In this document: positions 6,504 through 13,021 of the stretch, piece by piece
Position numbering within the stretch: the first letter of the stretch is position 1
Layout: every line of letters starts with the position of its first letter
Assembly: GCA_031256125.1 (NCBI GenBank)
Contig: JAIRRE010000215.1
Coordinates: forward strand, 1-13,021
Length of the DNA stretch: 13,021 bases
Origin: Burkholderiaceae bacterium
GTDB taxonomy: Bacteria > Pseudomonadota > Gammaproteobacteria > Burkholderiales > Burkholderiaceae_C
Direction: 5' to 3'
The notes under the pieces: model-generated
The model's input: only the letters and a program-made list of their open reading frames with translations
The model's database searches: none
Told to the model about the DNA's origin: nothing
Made by a program: the position numbers and the translations under genes

Positions 6504-7073
6504 ATGTTTCTTACCCTGCCAACGATACTGACCTTGACCCGCATTGCGGCGATTCCGCTAATCGTAGTGGTGTTTTATCTGCCCCTGCCGGAAAGTACGG
6601 CCAACCAGACAGCGACATGGTTGTTCGCCATTTTTGCGATCACAGATTGGTTCGATGGTTTCCTGGCGCGGCGGCTCAACCAGACCTCGGCTTTTGGCGC
6701 ATTCCTCGATCCGGTGGCCGACAAGATACTGGTGTGCGCGTCGATGCTGGTTCTGGTGTACCTGAAACGCACCGATATGTTCGTCGCGCTCATCATCATC
6801 GGCCGTGAACTCGCCATTTCCGCGCTGCGGGAGTGGATGGCTCAAATCGGCGCCAGCCGCAGCGTGGCCGTGCACATGCTCGGCAAGGTCAAGACGACGG
6901 TACAAATGGTGGCGATTCCCTTCCTGCTCTACAAGGGGTGGTGGCCGTTTGGCCTGCTCGACACGTATCGCTGGGGGCAGGTCTTGATGTGGATCGCGGC
7001 AGGGCTTGCCATTTGGTCGATGCTGCATTACCTGCGCCATGCGTGGCCCGAAATTCGCAGACATGCGCGTTGA
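6504..7073 (+). CDS. pgsA: CDP-diacylglycerol--glycerol-3-phosphate 3-phosphatidyltransferase
   Basis: Makes phosphatidylglycerol phosphate from CDP-diacylglycerol and glycerol 3-phosphate in the inner membrane, the committed step to phosphatidylglycerol and cardiolipin. The 189-residue product has the complete CDP-alcohol phosphotransferase motif D-x2-D-G-x2-A-R-x8-G-x3-D-x3-D (residues 48-73, Asp48, Asp51, Asp69 and Asp73). About five hydrophobic segments surround it, and the length is close to the 182 residues of E. coli PgsA. I chose the ATG at 6504 because MFLTLPTILTLTRI matches the usual PgsA N-terminus. A GTG 30 bases earlier would add residues not typical of the family. No strong Shine-Dalgarno is seen. 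The gene often lies next to uvrC, but here its upstream neighbour is the FUSC gene, 76 bases away. Confidence 0.93.
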   Translation: MFLTLPTILTLTRIAAIPLIVVVFYLPLPESTANQTATWLFAIFAITDWFDGFLARRLNQTSAFGAFLDPVADKILVCASMLVLVYLKRTDMFVALIIIGRELAISALREWMAQIGASRSVAVHMLGKVKTTVQMVAIPFLLYKGWWPFGLLDTYRWGQVLMWIAAGLAIWSMLHYLRHAWPEIRRHAR

Positions 7074-7100
7074 CGCGCGGGGCCGGCGGCAACGGCTTGG

Positions 7101-7117
7101 CCTGTCCGCGTGACAGG
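7101..7117 (+). other. Small hairpin downstream of pgsA
   Basis: CCTGTC and GACAGG form a 6-bp stem around a CGCGT loop, 28 bases after the pgsA stop. No T-run follows directly. The nearest, seven T at 7146-7152, is about 30 bases away. It may weakly aid transcript end formation but is not a clear intrinsic terminator. Confidence 0.25.
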
Positions 7118-7170
7118 TGCGGCGTCTACGTGGTGCAAGGGTAAATTTTTTTGCAAAGTTGCCGGCGGCA

Positions 7171-7201
7171 ATGACATCTGCCGGCCAATCGGGTCTAGAA
7201 T
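7171..7201 (+). promoter_or_regulatory. Promoter candidate for hupB
   Basis: ATGACA (7171-7176, one mismatch to TTGACA) and TAGAAT (7196-7201, one mismatch to TATAAT) are separated by 19 bases, longer than ideal. A GCCGGC palindrome lies on each side of the -35 (7161-7166 and 7179-7184), and an AT-rich stretch with seven T (7146-7152) lies upstream. The resulting leader would be about 145 bases. Confidence 0.4.
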
Positions 7202-7352
7202 GCCCCCGGTTCGTATGGTCATGGCCTCCCAGGACGTGGTCAAAACCAACGAAGCCGGACGCGAAGAACTGGCGGGCGGCAAGCTTTTGTCGGCACACGC
7301 TTCTTCCATAACGCTCCACGAACCTTTTTATTAATATCCAGAGAGGCTATTT

Positions 7353-7625
7353 GTGAACAAGACCGAACTGATCGAACACATTGCCAACAACGCCGACATT
7401 TCCAAAGCTGCTGCCACGCGTGCGCTGGAAGCCACCTTGGACGCTGTCAAACGCACGCTCAAGAAAGGCGGCACGGTGTCGCTGGTGGGTTTTGGCACCT
7501 TTGCCGTGGGCAAACGCGCCGCGCGCACCGGTCGCAACCCTCAAACCGGTGCCGCTATCAAGATCAAGGCCGCCAAGGTGCCCAAGTTCCGGCCAGGCAA
7601 GGCGCTCAAGGACGCGCTGAACTGA
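7353..7625 (+). CDS. hupB: DNA-binding protein HU-beta
   Basis: A 90-residue nucleoid protein of the HU/IHF family that binds and bends DNA as a dimer, with little sequence preference. The N-terminal helices start [20 protein letters not shown]. The beta-arm region carries [25 protein letters not shown], the family signature with the conserved RNP tip that intercalates in the minor groove. The C-terminal part is lysine-rich. Length equals that of typical HU-beta. The start is GTG (7353-7355) with a strong AGAGAGG 6 bases upstream, which settles it. The tRNA gene begins 19 bases after the stop, so both may share a transcript that ends at the terminator after the tRNA. The pair hupB/tRNA-Val near ppiD is common in betaproteobacteria. 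Confidence 0.96.
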   Translation: MNKTELIEHIANNADISKAAATRALEATLDAVKRTLKKGGTVSLVGFGTFAVGKRAARTGRNPQTGAAIKIKAAKVPKFRPGKALKDALN

Positions 7626-7644
7626 TTTGCCGCAAGCAAGGCGC

Positions 7645-7720
7645 GGGTGCTTAGCTCAGTTGGTAGAGCGGCGCCCTTACAAGGCGTAGGTCAGCGGTTC
7701 GAACCCGTTAGCACCCACCA
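7645..7720 (+). tRNA. tRNA-Val, anticodon UAC
   Basis: A 76-base tRNA with encoded CCA. The acceptor arms GGGTGCT (7645-7651) and AGCACCC (7710-7716) pair fully. The D arm is TAGCTCAGTTGGTAGAGC. The anticodon loop CTTACAA (7676-7682) is closed by GCGCC/GGCGT with one G-U pair, and the anticodon TAC is at 7678-7680. The T arm has GGTTCGAACC. It reads valine GUA/GUG-type codons. Confidence 0.97.
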
Positions 7721-7753
7721 AGTTGGTTTTTACACCGATCCACCGCGCCCCGC

Positions 7754-7787
7754 AAACCCGCATCGTGATTAGCGTTGCGGGTTTTTT
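7754..7787 (+). terminator. Intrinsic terminator after tRNA-Val
   Basis: AAACCCGCA (7754-7762) pairs with TGCGGGTTT (7776-7784) around a 13-base loop and runs directly into six T (7782-7787). It lies 33 bases after the tRNA. It should end the hupB/tRNA transcript, and it sits just past the 3' end of the opposing aminotransferase gene. Confidence 0.85.
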
Positions 7788-7817
7788 GTTGTCAAACGCG
7801 CAGCCGCGGAGGTGGGT

Positions 7818-9035
7818 TCATTGCCCCATCACCCGGGCCATCGCTGCGGCGGTTTGGGCGACGTTGCTGGCGTTCAGACCGGTTACGCACAAACGGCCTG
7901 AACGTACCAGGTAAATGGCGTCCCGGTCGCGCAGTTCATCGACTTGCGCCGCGCTCAGGCCGGTGTAACTGAACATGCCGCGCTGCGTAATGAAGTAGCT
8001 CAAGTCGCGTTCGGGCAAACGTTGCTGGAGTGCGGCGTGTAGCGCGCCGCGCATGGCTTTCATGCGCTCGCGCATCGTCGTCAATTCCTGCCGCCACAGC
8101 GCCAGCAGTTCGTCCGCTTGCAGCACGGTGGTCACCAGGCGCTGGCCATGCGTGGGGGGGGAAGAATAGTTGCGCCGCACGGTGGCTTTGAGTTGCCCCA
8201 GCACGGTTTGCGCGGTGTTGGCGCTGGCGCAGACCACATGCAGCGCGCCGCAGCGTTCGCCATAGAGCGAAAAGTTCTTGGAGAAAGAATTGCCAATAAA
8301 GCACTGCGCGCCCGCGTCGGCCAGCGCGCGCACCGGCCAGGCGTCTTCGTCCAAGCCATCGCCAAAGCCTTGATACGCCATATCCACGAACGGAATCAGG
8401 CCGCCTTCAATCAGCGCTGGAATCAGCGCCTGCCACTGTTGGCGCGACAGATCGACACCAGTCGGGTTGTGGCAACAGGCGTGCAGCAGCACGATGCTGC
8501 CGCGTGGCAGCGCGCGAATGGCGGCCAGCATGGCGTTAAAGCGCAGTGTCCCGGTCGCGCCGTCGTAATAAGGGTAGGTGTGGACCGTCAGGCCCGCGCC
8601 CTCGAACATGGCGACGTGGTTTTCCCAGGTCGGGTCGCTGACCCACACGCCGGCGTGAGGAAAATAGCGTTTGAGGAAATCCGCGCCGACCTTGAGCGCA
8701 CCCGATCCGCCCAGCGTTTGCAGGGTGGCGATGCGGCCGCTGTTGACAGCTTCACGCTCCGCGCCGAACACCAGCTTTTGCACGGCGGCGCGGTAACCGG
8801 CCGCGCCTTCCATCGGCAGGTAACCGCAGGGCACGATGTTTTGCGCCAATTGTTCCTCGGCGCGGCGGATGGCTTGCAGCACCGGCAGGCGCCCCTGCTC
8901 GTCGAAATACAGGCCAACGCTCAGGCTGACCTTGTTCGGACGCGGGTCGTGCTGGAAGTCTTCCATCAGACTCAGGATGGGGTCGCCGGCGTAGGCCGGC
9001 ACATGGGCGAAGGCGGAGGTGGCGGGGACGGTCAT
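7818..9035 (-). CDS. tyrB: Aromatic-amino-acid/aspartate aminotransferase (class I, PLP)
   Basis: A 405-residue cytoplasmic PLP enzyme of the AspC/TyrB subfamily, which transfers the amino group of tyrosine, phenylalanine or aspartate to 2-oxoglutarate. The PLP lysine is Lys253 in NSFSKNFSLYGER. Other family residues are visible: Trp136 (DPTWENH), Asn190 (HNPTG), Asp218 and Tyr221 (FVDMAYQGFG), the RRNYSSPPTHG segment with the substrate-binding arginine, and the C-terminal SGRLCVTGLN arginine. Length is normal, 397-405 residues being typical. Whether aspartate or aromatic substrates dominate cannot be settled by eye, so the tyrB symbol is tentative. It is transcribed away from ppiD from a shared 139-base spacer, which has a TAGAAT on this strand (9069-9074). 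No strong ribosome site precedes the ATG. Confidence 0.92.
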   Translation of the reverse strand: MTVPATSAFAHVPAYAGDPILSLMEDFQHDPRPNKVSLSVGLYFDEQGRLPVLQAIRRAEEQLAQNIVPCGYLPMEGAAGYRAAVQKLVFGAEREAVNSGRIATLQTLGGSGALKVGADFLKRYFPHAGVWVSDPTWENHVAMFEGAGLTVHTYPYYDGATGTLRFNAMLAAIRALPRGSIVLLHACCHNPTGVDLSRQQWQALIPALIEGGLIPFVDMAYQGFGDGLDEDAWPVRALADAGAQCFIGNSFSKNFSLYGERCGALHVVCASANTAQTVLGQLKATVRRNYSSPPTHGQRLVTTVLQADELLALWRQELTTMRERMKAMRGALHAALQQRLPERDLSYFITQRGMFSYTGLSAAQVDELRDRDAIYLVRSGRLCVTGLNASNVAQTAAAMARVMGQ

Positions 9036-9093
9036 GGCGGGATGGCGTGGTGAAAAATACGCGTCGCCATTCTAGGGAAAGCCGTGGCGTTTC

Positions 9094-9099
9094 TATAAT
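9094..9099 (+). promoter_or_regulatory. Consensus -10 element for ppiD
   Basis: A perfect TATAAT lies 75 bases before the ppiD ATG. No good -35 is seen at 16-18 bases upstream (TCTAGG and neighbours). On the other strand TAGAAT (reverse complement of 9069-9074) could serve the divergent aminotransferase gene. The two promoters would overlap, so polymerase may compete between them. Confidence 0.5.
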
Positions 9100-9174
9100 C
9101 AAAAATTCCTTTCCCGCAGGTAAACCTCGCATTACCTTTGCTTTCATCGGCCCCGCAACCGGATTTCATTGGGC

Positions 9175-11121
9175 ATGTTCAATATTGTGCGCGACCACCC
9201 CAGGATCATGATGTTCGTCTTGTTCCTGTTGCTTTTCCCCTCGTTCGTGGTGTTTGGCGTCAACCACAGTTACTTCGACACCAATCCTGGCGCGGTCAAG
9301 GTGGCGCGGGTACAGGGGCGTGGCCCCATTACCCAGGCCGACTGGGATCATGCGGTGCGTCAAGCGTCCGACAATATCCGCAACAGCAATCCCGGGGTGG
9401 ACATCCGGTTGTTCGACACCCCCAGTTTTAAATACGCGGCGTTGCAAGAATTGGTGCGCCAAGGTGTGCTGACCGCTGCTGCCGCGCATGAGCGTCTGAC
9501 CATCAGCGACGCGCAACTGGCCCCTGCGCTCAAACAAATCTTGCTGTCCGCCGGACTGGGCAAGCCCGATGGTTCCATCGACATGGATCGCTACCAGCAA
9601 TTTACCGCCACGCAGCGGTTGTCGCCGGCGGGTTTCGAGGCCATGGTGCGCGGGCAGCTATCGTTGCAACAGGTAATGGCCGGCGTGACCGACACGGATT
9701 GGCCCAATCAGGCGCTGGCCGACGTGGCGGCGCGCGCGCAACAGGAGCGGCGCCAGGTGCGCATCGCGTTGTTCAAACCGGGCGATTACAGCGCCAAACT
9801 CAATCCCGCCGCTGCCGATCTGGAGGCGTTCTACACAGCGCATGTGGCGCAATACCAAGCCCCTGAATCAGCCAAAATTCAATACGTGGTACTCGACGCC
9901 GACAGCATCAAGCCCAGCATAACGGTCAATGAAGCCGACCTGCGCACCTACTACGAGCAAAACGCCGCCGCGCTCACCATACCGGAACAGCGGCGCGCCA
10001 GCCACATCCTGATTACCGCGCCCAAGGATGCTCCCGCCGCCGACCGCGCCAAGGCCAAGGCGCGTGCCGAACAACTGCTGTCCCAGTTGCGCCAAAACCC
10101 CGACAGCTTCGCCGAAGTCGCCAAAAAGAATTCGCAGGACACCACCACCACGGCGCAAGGCGGCGACCTGGGCTGGTTTGAGCAGGACAAGGGCATGGAT
10201 CCGACCATTGCCAAGGCCACGTTCGCGCTGGCCAAAGCTGGCGACCTGAGCGCCGTGGTGGAAAGTCAATACGGCTACCACATCGTGCGCCTGACCGGCA
10301 TCAAGCCCGCCCGCGTGCCGCCGTTCGAGCAGGTGCGCGCCCGTCTGGAAGACCAATACCGCACCCAGCAAGCCGCCAGTAAATTCGATGAACTGGCCGA
10401 TACTTTCACCAACACGGTATACGAGCAGAGCGATTCGCTCCAGCCCGCCGCCGATCCGCTCAAGCTGCCCATTCAGACGGCCGAGGTAACGCGGCCGAGC
10501 GCGCCGGGCGTTCAAGGCGCGCTGGCCAATCCGAAGTTTCTCGACGCGATCTTTGGCGCCGACGCGCGCGAAAAAAAGCGCAACACCCAAGCCATTGAAA
10601 TCGGGCCGGGGCAACTGATTGCCGGACGTGTGTTGGCCTACAGTCCGGCGCACGCCAAGCTGTTTGCCGAGGTTAAAGATCAAGTGCTGGCAGCCTATCT
10701 GGCCGAGCGCGGCGCGCAACTAGCGCGGCAGGCCGGGCAGCAGCAACTCAAGGCGTGGCAAGCCAAACCGGCCAGCGCCAGCGGGCTGGCCGCGCCGGTG
10801 GCCTTGTCGCGGCAGGACGCCGGGCAACAGCCCGCCGCGCTCGTAGAAGCCGTGCTGCGCGCCGACCCGGCCAAACTGCCGGCATTGATCGGTGTCGATT
10901 TGGGCGCGGGCGGTTACGCCATTGCGCAGGTCCAAAAAGTCCTGCCCTGGGTTGCGCCGGATAAAACGCAGTCGGCGCAAGACTTGGCCCGTTACGACGA
11001 GCAATGGAGCGCCGCCGAATCAGTCACCTATTACGATTATTTGAAGGACCGCTACAAGGCGCAAATCCTCATTCCCGCGCCGGCGCAGAGACGTGAGGAT
11101 GCGCCGCCAATCGGCCAGTGA
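9175..11121 (+). CDS. ppiD: Periplasmic folding factor / peptidyl-prolyl isomerase PpiD
   Basis: A 648-residue inner-membrane-anchored chaperone with a parvulin domain that assists proteins emerging from the Sec translocon into the periplasm. Residues 1-10 (MFNIVRDHPR) are a short cytoplasmic tail, and about 11-29 are the membrane anchor. Next comes a SurA-like N-terminal chaperone region (about 35-260). The rotamase domain spans about 271-377, starting RRASHILITA and including FAEVAKKNSQD, GGDLGWF and YGYHIVRL. A long C-terminal region follows. Length fits PpiD (about 620-650). I chose the ATG at 9175, which matches the usual MF.F.R.H start. A TTG two codons earlier is possible. No strong ribosome site is seen. 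It converges with dsbA, another envelope-folding gene. Confidence 0.94.
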   Translation: MFNIVRDHPRIMMFVLFLLLFPSFVVFGVNHSYFDTNPGAVKVARVQGRGPITQADWDHAVRQASDNIRNSNPGVDIRLFDTPSFKYAALQELVRQGVLTAAAAHERLTISDAQLAPALKQILLSAGLGKPDGSIDMDRYQQFTATQRLSPAGFEAMVRGQLSLQQVMAGVTDTDWPNQALADVAARAQQERRQVRIALFKPGDYSAKLNPAAADLEAFYTAHVAQYQAPESAKIQYVVLDADSIKPSITVNEADLRTYYEQNAAALTIPEQRRASHILITAPKDAPAADRAKAKARAEQLLSQLRQNPDSFAEVAKKNSQDTTTTAQGGDLGWFEQDKGMDPTIAKATFALAKAGDLSAVVESQYGYHIVRLTGIKPARVPPFEQVRARLEDQYRTQQAASKFDELADTFTNTVYEQSDSLQPAADPLKLPIQTAEVTRPSAPGVQGALANPKFLDAIFGADAREKKRNTQAIEIGPGQLIAGRVLAYSPAHAKLFAEVKDQVLAAYLAERGAQLARQAGQQQLKAWQAKPASASGLAAPVALSRQDAGQQPAALVEAVLRADPAKLPALIGVDLGAGGYAIAQVQKVLPWVAPDKTQSAQDLARYDEQWSAAESVTYYDYLKDRYKAQILIPAPAQRREDAPPIGQ

Positions 11122-11135
11122 AGGTGGCCATCTGG

Positions 11136-11152
11136 GCAATGCAATGCAATGC
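11136..11152. repeat. Short tandem repeat (GCAAT)3
   Basis: Three perfect copies of GCAAT plus GC lie just after the ppiD stop, before the strong hairpin. A 5-base unit in non-coding sequence could vary by slippage, but the array is short and may be trivial. Confidence 0.6.
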
Positions 11153-11158
11153 TCAACC

Positions 11159-11182
11159 CATTCGCGCCAACTGGCGCGAATG
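11159..11182. terminator. Strong hairpin between convergent ppiD and dsbA
   Basis: CATTCGCGCC and GGCGCGAATG form a perfect 10-bp stem with a 4-base loop, AACT. It lies 37 bases after the ppiD stop and 15 bases after the dsbA stop. Neither strand has a T-run next to it, so it is not a textbook intrinsic terminator. Its place between convergent genes suggests a two-way role in ending or protecting both transcripts. Confidence 0.55.
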
Positions 11183-11197
11183 ACATGATGCGTTGCC

Positions 11198-11851
11198 TTA
11201 CCCGTGCCGGCGCACCTGGTCGATAAGCGTATTGACGAGCTTGATCATCGGATCAGCGCCTCGCGTCATGCCGATGTCGGTGGAAAAGCGCCCGCCGACG
11301 CCCATGCCCGGCGTACCTTCTATCCGATAGGCATCCGTGGCCAGGTTGGCGCGTTGAATCTGGTTGGCCACGCCGAACGATTTGTAGGCTTGCTCGAACT
11401 TGGTGCGATCCACACCCTGCATCGCGACCCAGGCAAACAGCACATCGGTCTGATTCAAGCGGATGTGCTGGTCTTGCAGGGCCGTATAGACCTTGGCCTG
11501 CAACGCATCGACCTGGCCCAGCGCTTCGAGCGAATAGTAGATGCGCTGCAACGGTTCGCCCTGCAGTCCATCCAGGTTCCAACCCACATGTACGCGCCGC
11601 ACCGCCACGTCCTTGGGCACGGTTTTGATCCACGCCTCGAAGGTCGGCTCGAACTTCTTGCAAAACGGGCAGACATACGAAAAAAATTCGATCACTTCGA
11701 TCTGCCCGGCGGGCGTGTCCATCAGCACCGGGGGCTTGAGTTCCTTGTAATTTTTCGCGCCGGTTGGCGCGTGGGCCGGCAACGCCGAAAGGAAGCTGGC
11801 GGGCGGCGCGGCCGCCAGCGCGGCGGCCAAGGCGAAAGTGCGTCGTTTCAT
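11198..11851 (-). CDS. dsbA: Thiol:disulfide interchange protein DsbA (CPFC active site)
   Basis: A 217-residue periplasmic oxidase that introduces disulphides into secreted proteins and is re-oxidised by DsbB. The signal peptide ends near AHA (residue 28). The thioredoxin fold carries the active site EFFSYVCPFCKKFEP (Cys61, Cys64). The cis-proline is Pro181 in EGTPGMGVGGRF, and between them lies the helical insertion typical of DsbA (about 75-170). Nearly all studied DsbA proteins have CPHC, and here the His is Phe (TTT codon), which may lower oxidising power. Length is normal. The ATG has AGGAG 7 bases upstream (reverse complement of 11859-11863). It lies 100 bases after the SPOR gene on the same strand, the common betaproteobacterial order argS-SPOR-dsbA, and they may share a transcript. 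Confidence 0.93.
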   Translation of the reverse strand: MKRRTFALAAALAAAPPASFLSALPAHAPTGAKNYKELKPPVLMDTPAGQIEVIEFFSYVCPFCKKFEPTFEAWIKTVPKDVAVRRVHVGWNLDGLQGEPLQRIYYSLEALGQVDALQAKVYTALQDQHIRLNQTDVLFAWVAMQGVDRTKFEQAYKSFGVANQIQRANLATDAYRIEGTPGMGVGGRFSTDIGMTRGADPMIKLVNTLIDQVRRHG

Positions 11852-11902
11852 GGATTTTCTCCTAAGGAAAAACGGGAAGGATCAATGAATTGTGAACCAG
11901 CG

Positions 11903-11923
11903 CGCGAAATTCCAATTTCCGCG
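11903..11923. promoter_or_regulatory. Dyad in the dsbA leader
   Basis: CGCGAAATT and AATTTCCGCG form an inverted repeat with one extra C and a 2-base centre, about 50 bases upstream of dsbA. The tight centre suits a protein-binding DNA dyad better than an RNA hairpin. No T-run follows. The function is unknown. Confidence 0.3.
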
Positions 11924-11951
11924 ATTCTTTATCGCCATGCACGTGAGCGAT

Positions 11952-12800
11952 TCAACGCTGCACACGCACCAGCGCCGCGTCAAAGCCGTTGCTGGTCAGT
12001 CGCTGCTTGATCTGGTCGGCGGCGGTCTTGTTCTGAAATGGCCCGACGCGTACCCGATAGACGGGGCGGCCCGCCTGGTCGCGCTGACTAATGGCCGCTT
12101 CCATGCCAAGCAACGACAGGCGTGCGCGCTGGGCGTCGGCATCCGGCGAAGTGGTAAACGCCCCGGTCTGCACAAAGTAGGTGAAGGGCGTGGCGGTGAC
12201 CTGGTCCGCGTTCGCGCCCGCGTTACCCACGGCGCGCGCGCGCGCCGCCGCAAACTCACCCAATCGGTCTTGCGACGAGGGGCGTCCGTGGTTTTGACTT
12301 TGACCGGCGCGCTCCTGCGCGGGCAGCTGGAGCGCATTATTGACGCTGTTGCTGGCCGTGGCCGGGTGCGTCGCGGGCGCTGGCGCGTTGTTGTCCGCCG
12401 ATTCTCCGCCGGGCGGTACGACTTCTACCGGCGGCGGCACGGCGGGCAATTGCTGCGGTGTGCCGGCGGGGTTTGCATAACCTGTCCCGGCAGCCGACGG
12501 CGCGGCATTGCCGACGGCGCTGCCCGCATTGCTGGCGGACAGCGCTGGCCCGCGGGCTTGCAGCGATGCGTTGGGGTTCCAGTTAAGGTTCTTGGCCGTT
12601 TCGGTGGCATCCTGCCCATCACTCTGGACGGATGCCTGGTTGACGAACGGAATCGGTACTTTGGCGATGTACAGCGCCACGGCCAAGGCTACCGCCAGAC
12701 CGATGACAAGCCCCAGAATCAGGCCCAGCATGGTGCCGCCGCGCATGAACCGGACGGACCGGGAAGGCCAGGGAGAGGAAAGGCGTATCGGAGTGGGCAT
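11952..12800 (-). CDS. SPOR-domain membrane protein
   Basis: A 282-residue single-pass membrane protein. Residues 1-22 are a basic cytoplasmic tail, and about 23-46 (TMLGLILGLVIGLAVALAVA) are the membrane segment. About 55-200 is a low-complexity linker rich in Ala, Pro, Asn and Ser. Residues 204-282 are a SPOR domain (PFTYFVQTGAF, YRVRVGPFQNKTAADQIKQRL). SPOR domains bind glycan strands stripped of stem peptides at division septa. The layout matches FtsN-like proteins, but I cannot call it FtsN. The ATG at 12798-12800 overlaps the argS stop as TGATG, so translation is coupled. A GTG one codon earlier is also in frame. The argS-SPOR arrangement is common in Burkholderiales. Confidence 0.9.
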   Translation of the reverse strand: MPTPIRLSSPWPSRSVRFMRGGTMLGLILGLVIGLAVALAVALYIAKVPIPFVNQASVQSDGQDATETAKNLNWNPNASLQARGPALSASNAGSAVGNAAPSAAGTGYANPAGTPQQLPAVPPPVEVVPPGGESADNNAPAPATHPATASNSVNNALQLPAQERAGQSQNHGRPSSQDRLGEFAAARARAVGNAGANADQVTATPFTYFVQTGAFTTSPDADAQRARLSLLGMEAAISQRDQAGRPVYRVRVGPFQNKTAADQIKQRLTSNGFDAALVRVQR

Positions 12801-13021
12801 CACATTTTGCGCGGGGCGGTAACGCCCAGCAGACTCAAGCCATTGTGCAACACCTGCGCGGTGGCGGCGATCAGGGCCAACCGCGCCTGGCGCACCGCCG
12901 GGTCATCGACCAGGATGCGCTCGGCATCGTAATAGCTGTGGTAGGCGGCAGCCAGTTCGCGCAGATAAAAGGTCACGTCGTGCGGGGCAAAGTCGCTGGC
13001 CGCCTGCACGAGCATGTCCGG
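12800..13021 (-). CDS. argS: Arginyl-tRNA synthetase, C-terminal end (partial)
   Basis: The last 73 codons of a gene running off the right edge, ending at TGA (complement of 12800-12802). The residues fit the end of the class I arginyl-tRNA synthetase anticodon-binding (DALR) domain: [20 protein letters not shown], then [27 protein letters not shown]. The ending 'L.LLGV.AP..M' is diagnostic. It charges tRNA-Arg in the cytoplasm. The catalytic HIGH and KMSKS-type regions lie outside the window. Confidence 0.94.
   Translation of the reverse strand, partial: PDMLVQAASDFAPHDVTFYLRELAAAYHSYYDAERILVDDPAVRQARLALIAATAQVLHNGLSLLGVTAPRKM

Noticed and set aside
7200..7334. Possible 44-codon leader peptide upstream of hupB (starting MPPVRMVM)
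   Set aside because: Its ATG overlaps the candidate -10, it has no ribosome site, and the composition is not informative.
8118..9053. Plus-strand open frame of 311 codons opposite the aminotransferase
   Set aside because: It is antisense to a well-supported PLP enzyme and rich in His, Arg, Gly and Gln as expected for a shadow.
11892..12932. Plus-strand open frame of 346 codons across the SPOR and argS genes
   Set aside because: It is antisense to two recognised genes and very Arg/Gly-rich, with no domain.
1..13021. CRISPR array, insertion sequence, prophage or attachment site
   Set aside because: I found no regularly spaced repeats, transposase or integrase motifs. The tRNA-Val gene is intact, and I see no repeat of its 3' end nearby.

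Overview
The window looks like the chromosome of a high-GC betaproteobacterium of the Burkholderiales, probably Alcaligenaceae-like. I infer this from the protein character and from the argS / SPOR protein / dsbA order, which is familiar from Bordetella-type genomes. No 16S or other decisive marker is present, so the genus is open. There is no phage, insertion sequence or CRISPR array. Gene density is high except for a few 200-280 base spacers.

Positions 1-6427 look accessory. The window opens with the last 49 codons of a probable CaiB/BaiF-type CoA-transferase. A glycine-rich lipoprotein of unknown function converges on it. Next, on the minus strand, is a type II toxin-antitoxin pair (a VapB-like antitoxin and a VapC PIN ribonuclease) with ATGA overlap and a double GGGTACCC operator. 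Divergent from that pair is a two-gene plus-strand unit. It encodes a surface lipoprotein of the nucleotide pyrophosphatase/phosphodiesterase (alkaline phosphatase superfamily) type and, overlapping its 3' end, a secreted protein of unknown function. The leader of this unit holds a 12-base-pair perfect dyad that covers the Shine-Dalgarno sequence, and just upstream a direct repeat resembling a Pho box. A compact FUSC-family membrane protein with its own promoter follows.

Positions 6504-13021 are mostly conserved housekeeping genes: pgsA (phosphatidylglycerophosphate synthase), hupB (HU-beta), tRNA-Val(UAC) with a clear intrinsic terminator, an aromatic/aspartate aminotransferase on the minus strand, divergent ppiD (periplasmic folding factor), then convergent dsbA, a SPOR-domain protein and the 3' end of argS. 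The argS and SPOR genes are joined by a TGATG overlap, and dsbA follows about 100 bases further on. PpiD and DsbA both act in envelope protein folding.

The least explained parts are the regulatory leader of the phosphodiesterase unit and its uncharacterised secreted partner. The DsbA is also unusual, with a CPFC active site instead of the usual CPHC. I found no convincing multi-gene novel defence or metabolic system. The toxin-antitoxin pair is of a known class with a clearly readable operator.
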